Below are positions 5,764 to 5,837 of a stretch of 5,837 bases of DNA, piece after piece. A program made the translations under genes and the position numbers. The stretch spans positions 1 through 5,837 of the forward strand of contig JAIEON010000069.1 of NCBI GenBank assembly GCA_019750345.1, in the 5' to 3' direction. The notes beneath the pieces were generated by a model. That model was not told the DNA's origin, searched no databases, and worked only from the letters and a program-made list of their open reading frames with translations. The DNA comes from Patescibacteria group bacterium. Its GTDB lineage: Bacteria; Patescibacteriota; Minisyncoccia; Phycocordibacterales; UBA9973. Each line of letters starts with the position of its first letter. The first letter of the stretch is position 1.

Positions 5764-5837
5764 GAAGCTTTTCTCACACACGGAATACCGTATCAAGTAC
5801 TCGGTGTGAGATTCTTCGAACGCAAAGAAGTGAAAGA
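5764..5837 (+). pseudogene. Continuation of the helicase frame after the in-frame TAG, 3'-partial
   Basis: The 24 codons after the TAG stay in the same frame without a stop and read EAFLTHGIPYQVLGVRFFER followed by KEVK. This matches the conserved segment of UvrD/PcrA that follows the SRxLEEAL stretch (a GIPY turn, then RFFERKEIKD in relatives), at the expected position with no residue gained or lost. It is therefore the same gene and not a neighbouring one. The sequence runs out of the window before motifs V and VI. No restart codon with a ribosome site is seen. Confidence 0.85.

Noticed and set aside
5764..5837. A separate gene starting after the TAG
   Set aside because: The sequence is the direct in-frame continuation of the UvrD/PcrA fold with no start codon or ribosome site.
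1..5837. CRISPR array, tRNA, insertion sequence, phage or toxin-antitoxin module
   Set aside because: No spaced direct repeats, tRNA-like cloverleaf, transposase or paired small genes are visible. The window is almost filled by recognised or ordinary genes.

Overview
The window looks like ordinary chromosomal DNA from a small-genome bacterium, most probably Candidatus Patescibacteria (CPR), Parcubacteria-like. This is inferred from compact spacing, moderately AT-rich Ser/Thr-rich proteins, mostly missing Shine-Dalgarno sequences and the gene set. It is not proven by any marker gene. TGA, used as the stop of the gene ending at 3387, behaves as a normal stop, so the TGA=Gly code of Gracilibacteria and Absconditabacteria does not apply.

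Layout. Positions 2-739 (+) hold the 3' part of a gene for a single-pass membrane protein with a Ser/Thr-rich outer domain; its start lies before the window. Positions 792-1157 (+) encode a small DksA/TraR-family protein that has lost three of the four zinc-ligand cysteines, followed by a strong hairpin terminator (1172-1204). Positions 1249-2754 (+) encode a full-length YifB/ComM AAA+ ATPase. Positions 2806-3387 (+) encode a protein that resembles the DUF84 (YjjX-like inosine/xanthosine triphosphatase) family but is divergent. Its stop codon lies inside a hairpin that probably terminates transcription from both sides. Convergent to it, 3412-4440 (-) encodes an exported LysM-LysM-M23 (LytM) peptidoglycan hydrolase. 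A 225-base divergent intergenic region follows, then a UvrD/PcrA-type helicase from 4666 (+). Its reading frame is interrupted by an in-frame TAG at 5761-5763, yet continues as recognisable helicase sequence to the window edge.

How the genes relate. They do not form an obvious single pathway. Each gene from 792 onward appears to have its own promoter, and the two hairpins split the region into separate transcription units. Two proteins act on DNA (the ComM-like branch-migration ATPase and the UvrD/PcrA-like helicase). Two act at or across the envelope (the membrane protein and the M23 hydrolase). One is a likely RNA polymerase-binding regulator and one a possible nucleotide-pool cleaner.

Most worth a second look are the amber codon in the helicase, the -10-like hexamers placed so close to start codons that leaderless mRNAs are likely, and the degenerate zinc finger of the DksA-like protein. 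I see no CRISPR array, tRNA, rRNA, insertion sequence or phage gene, and no convincing evidence of a new multi-gene system.
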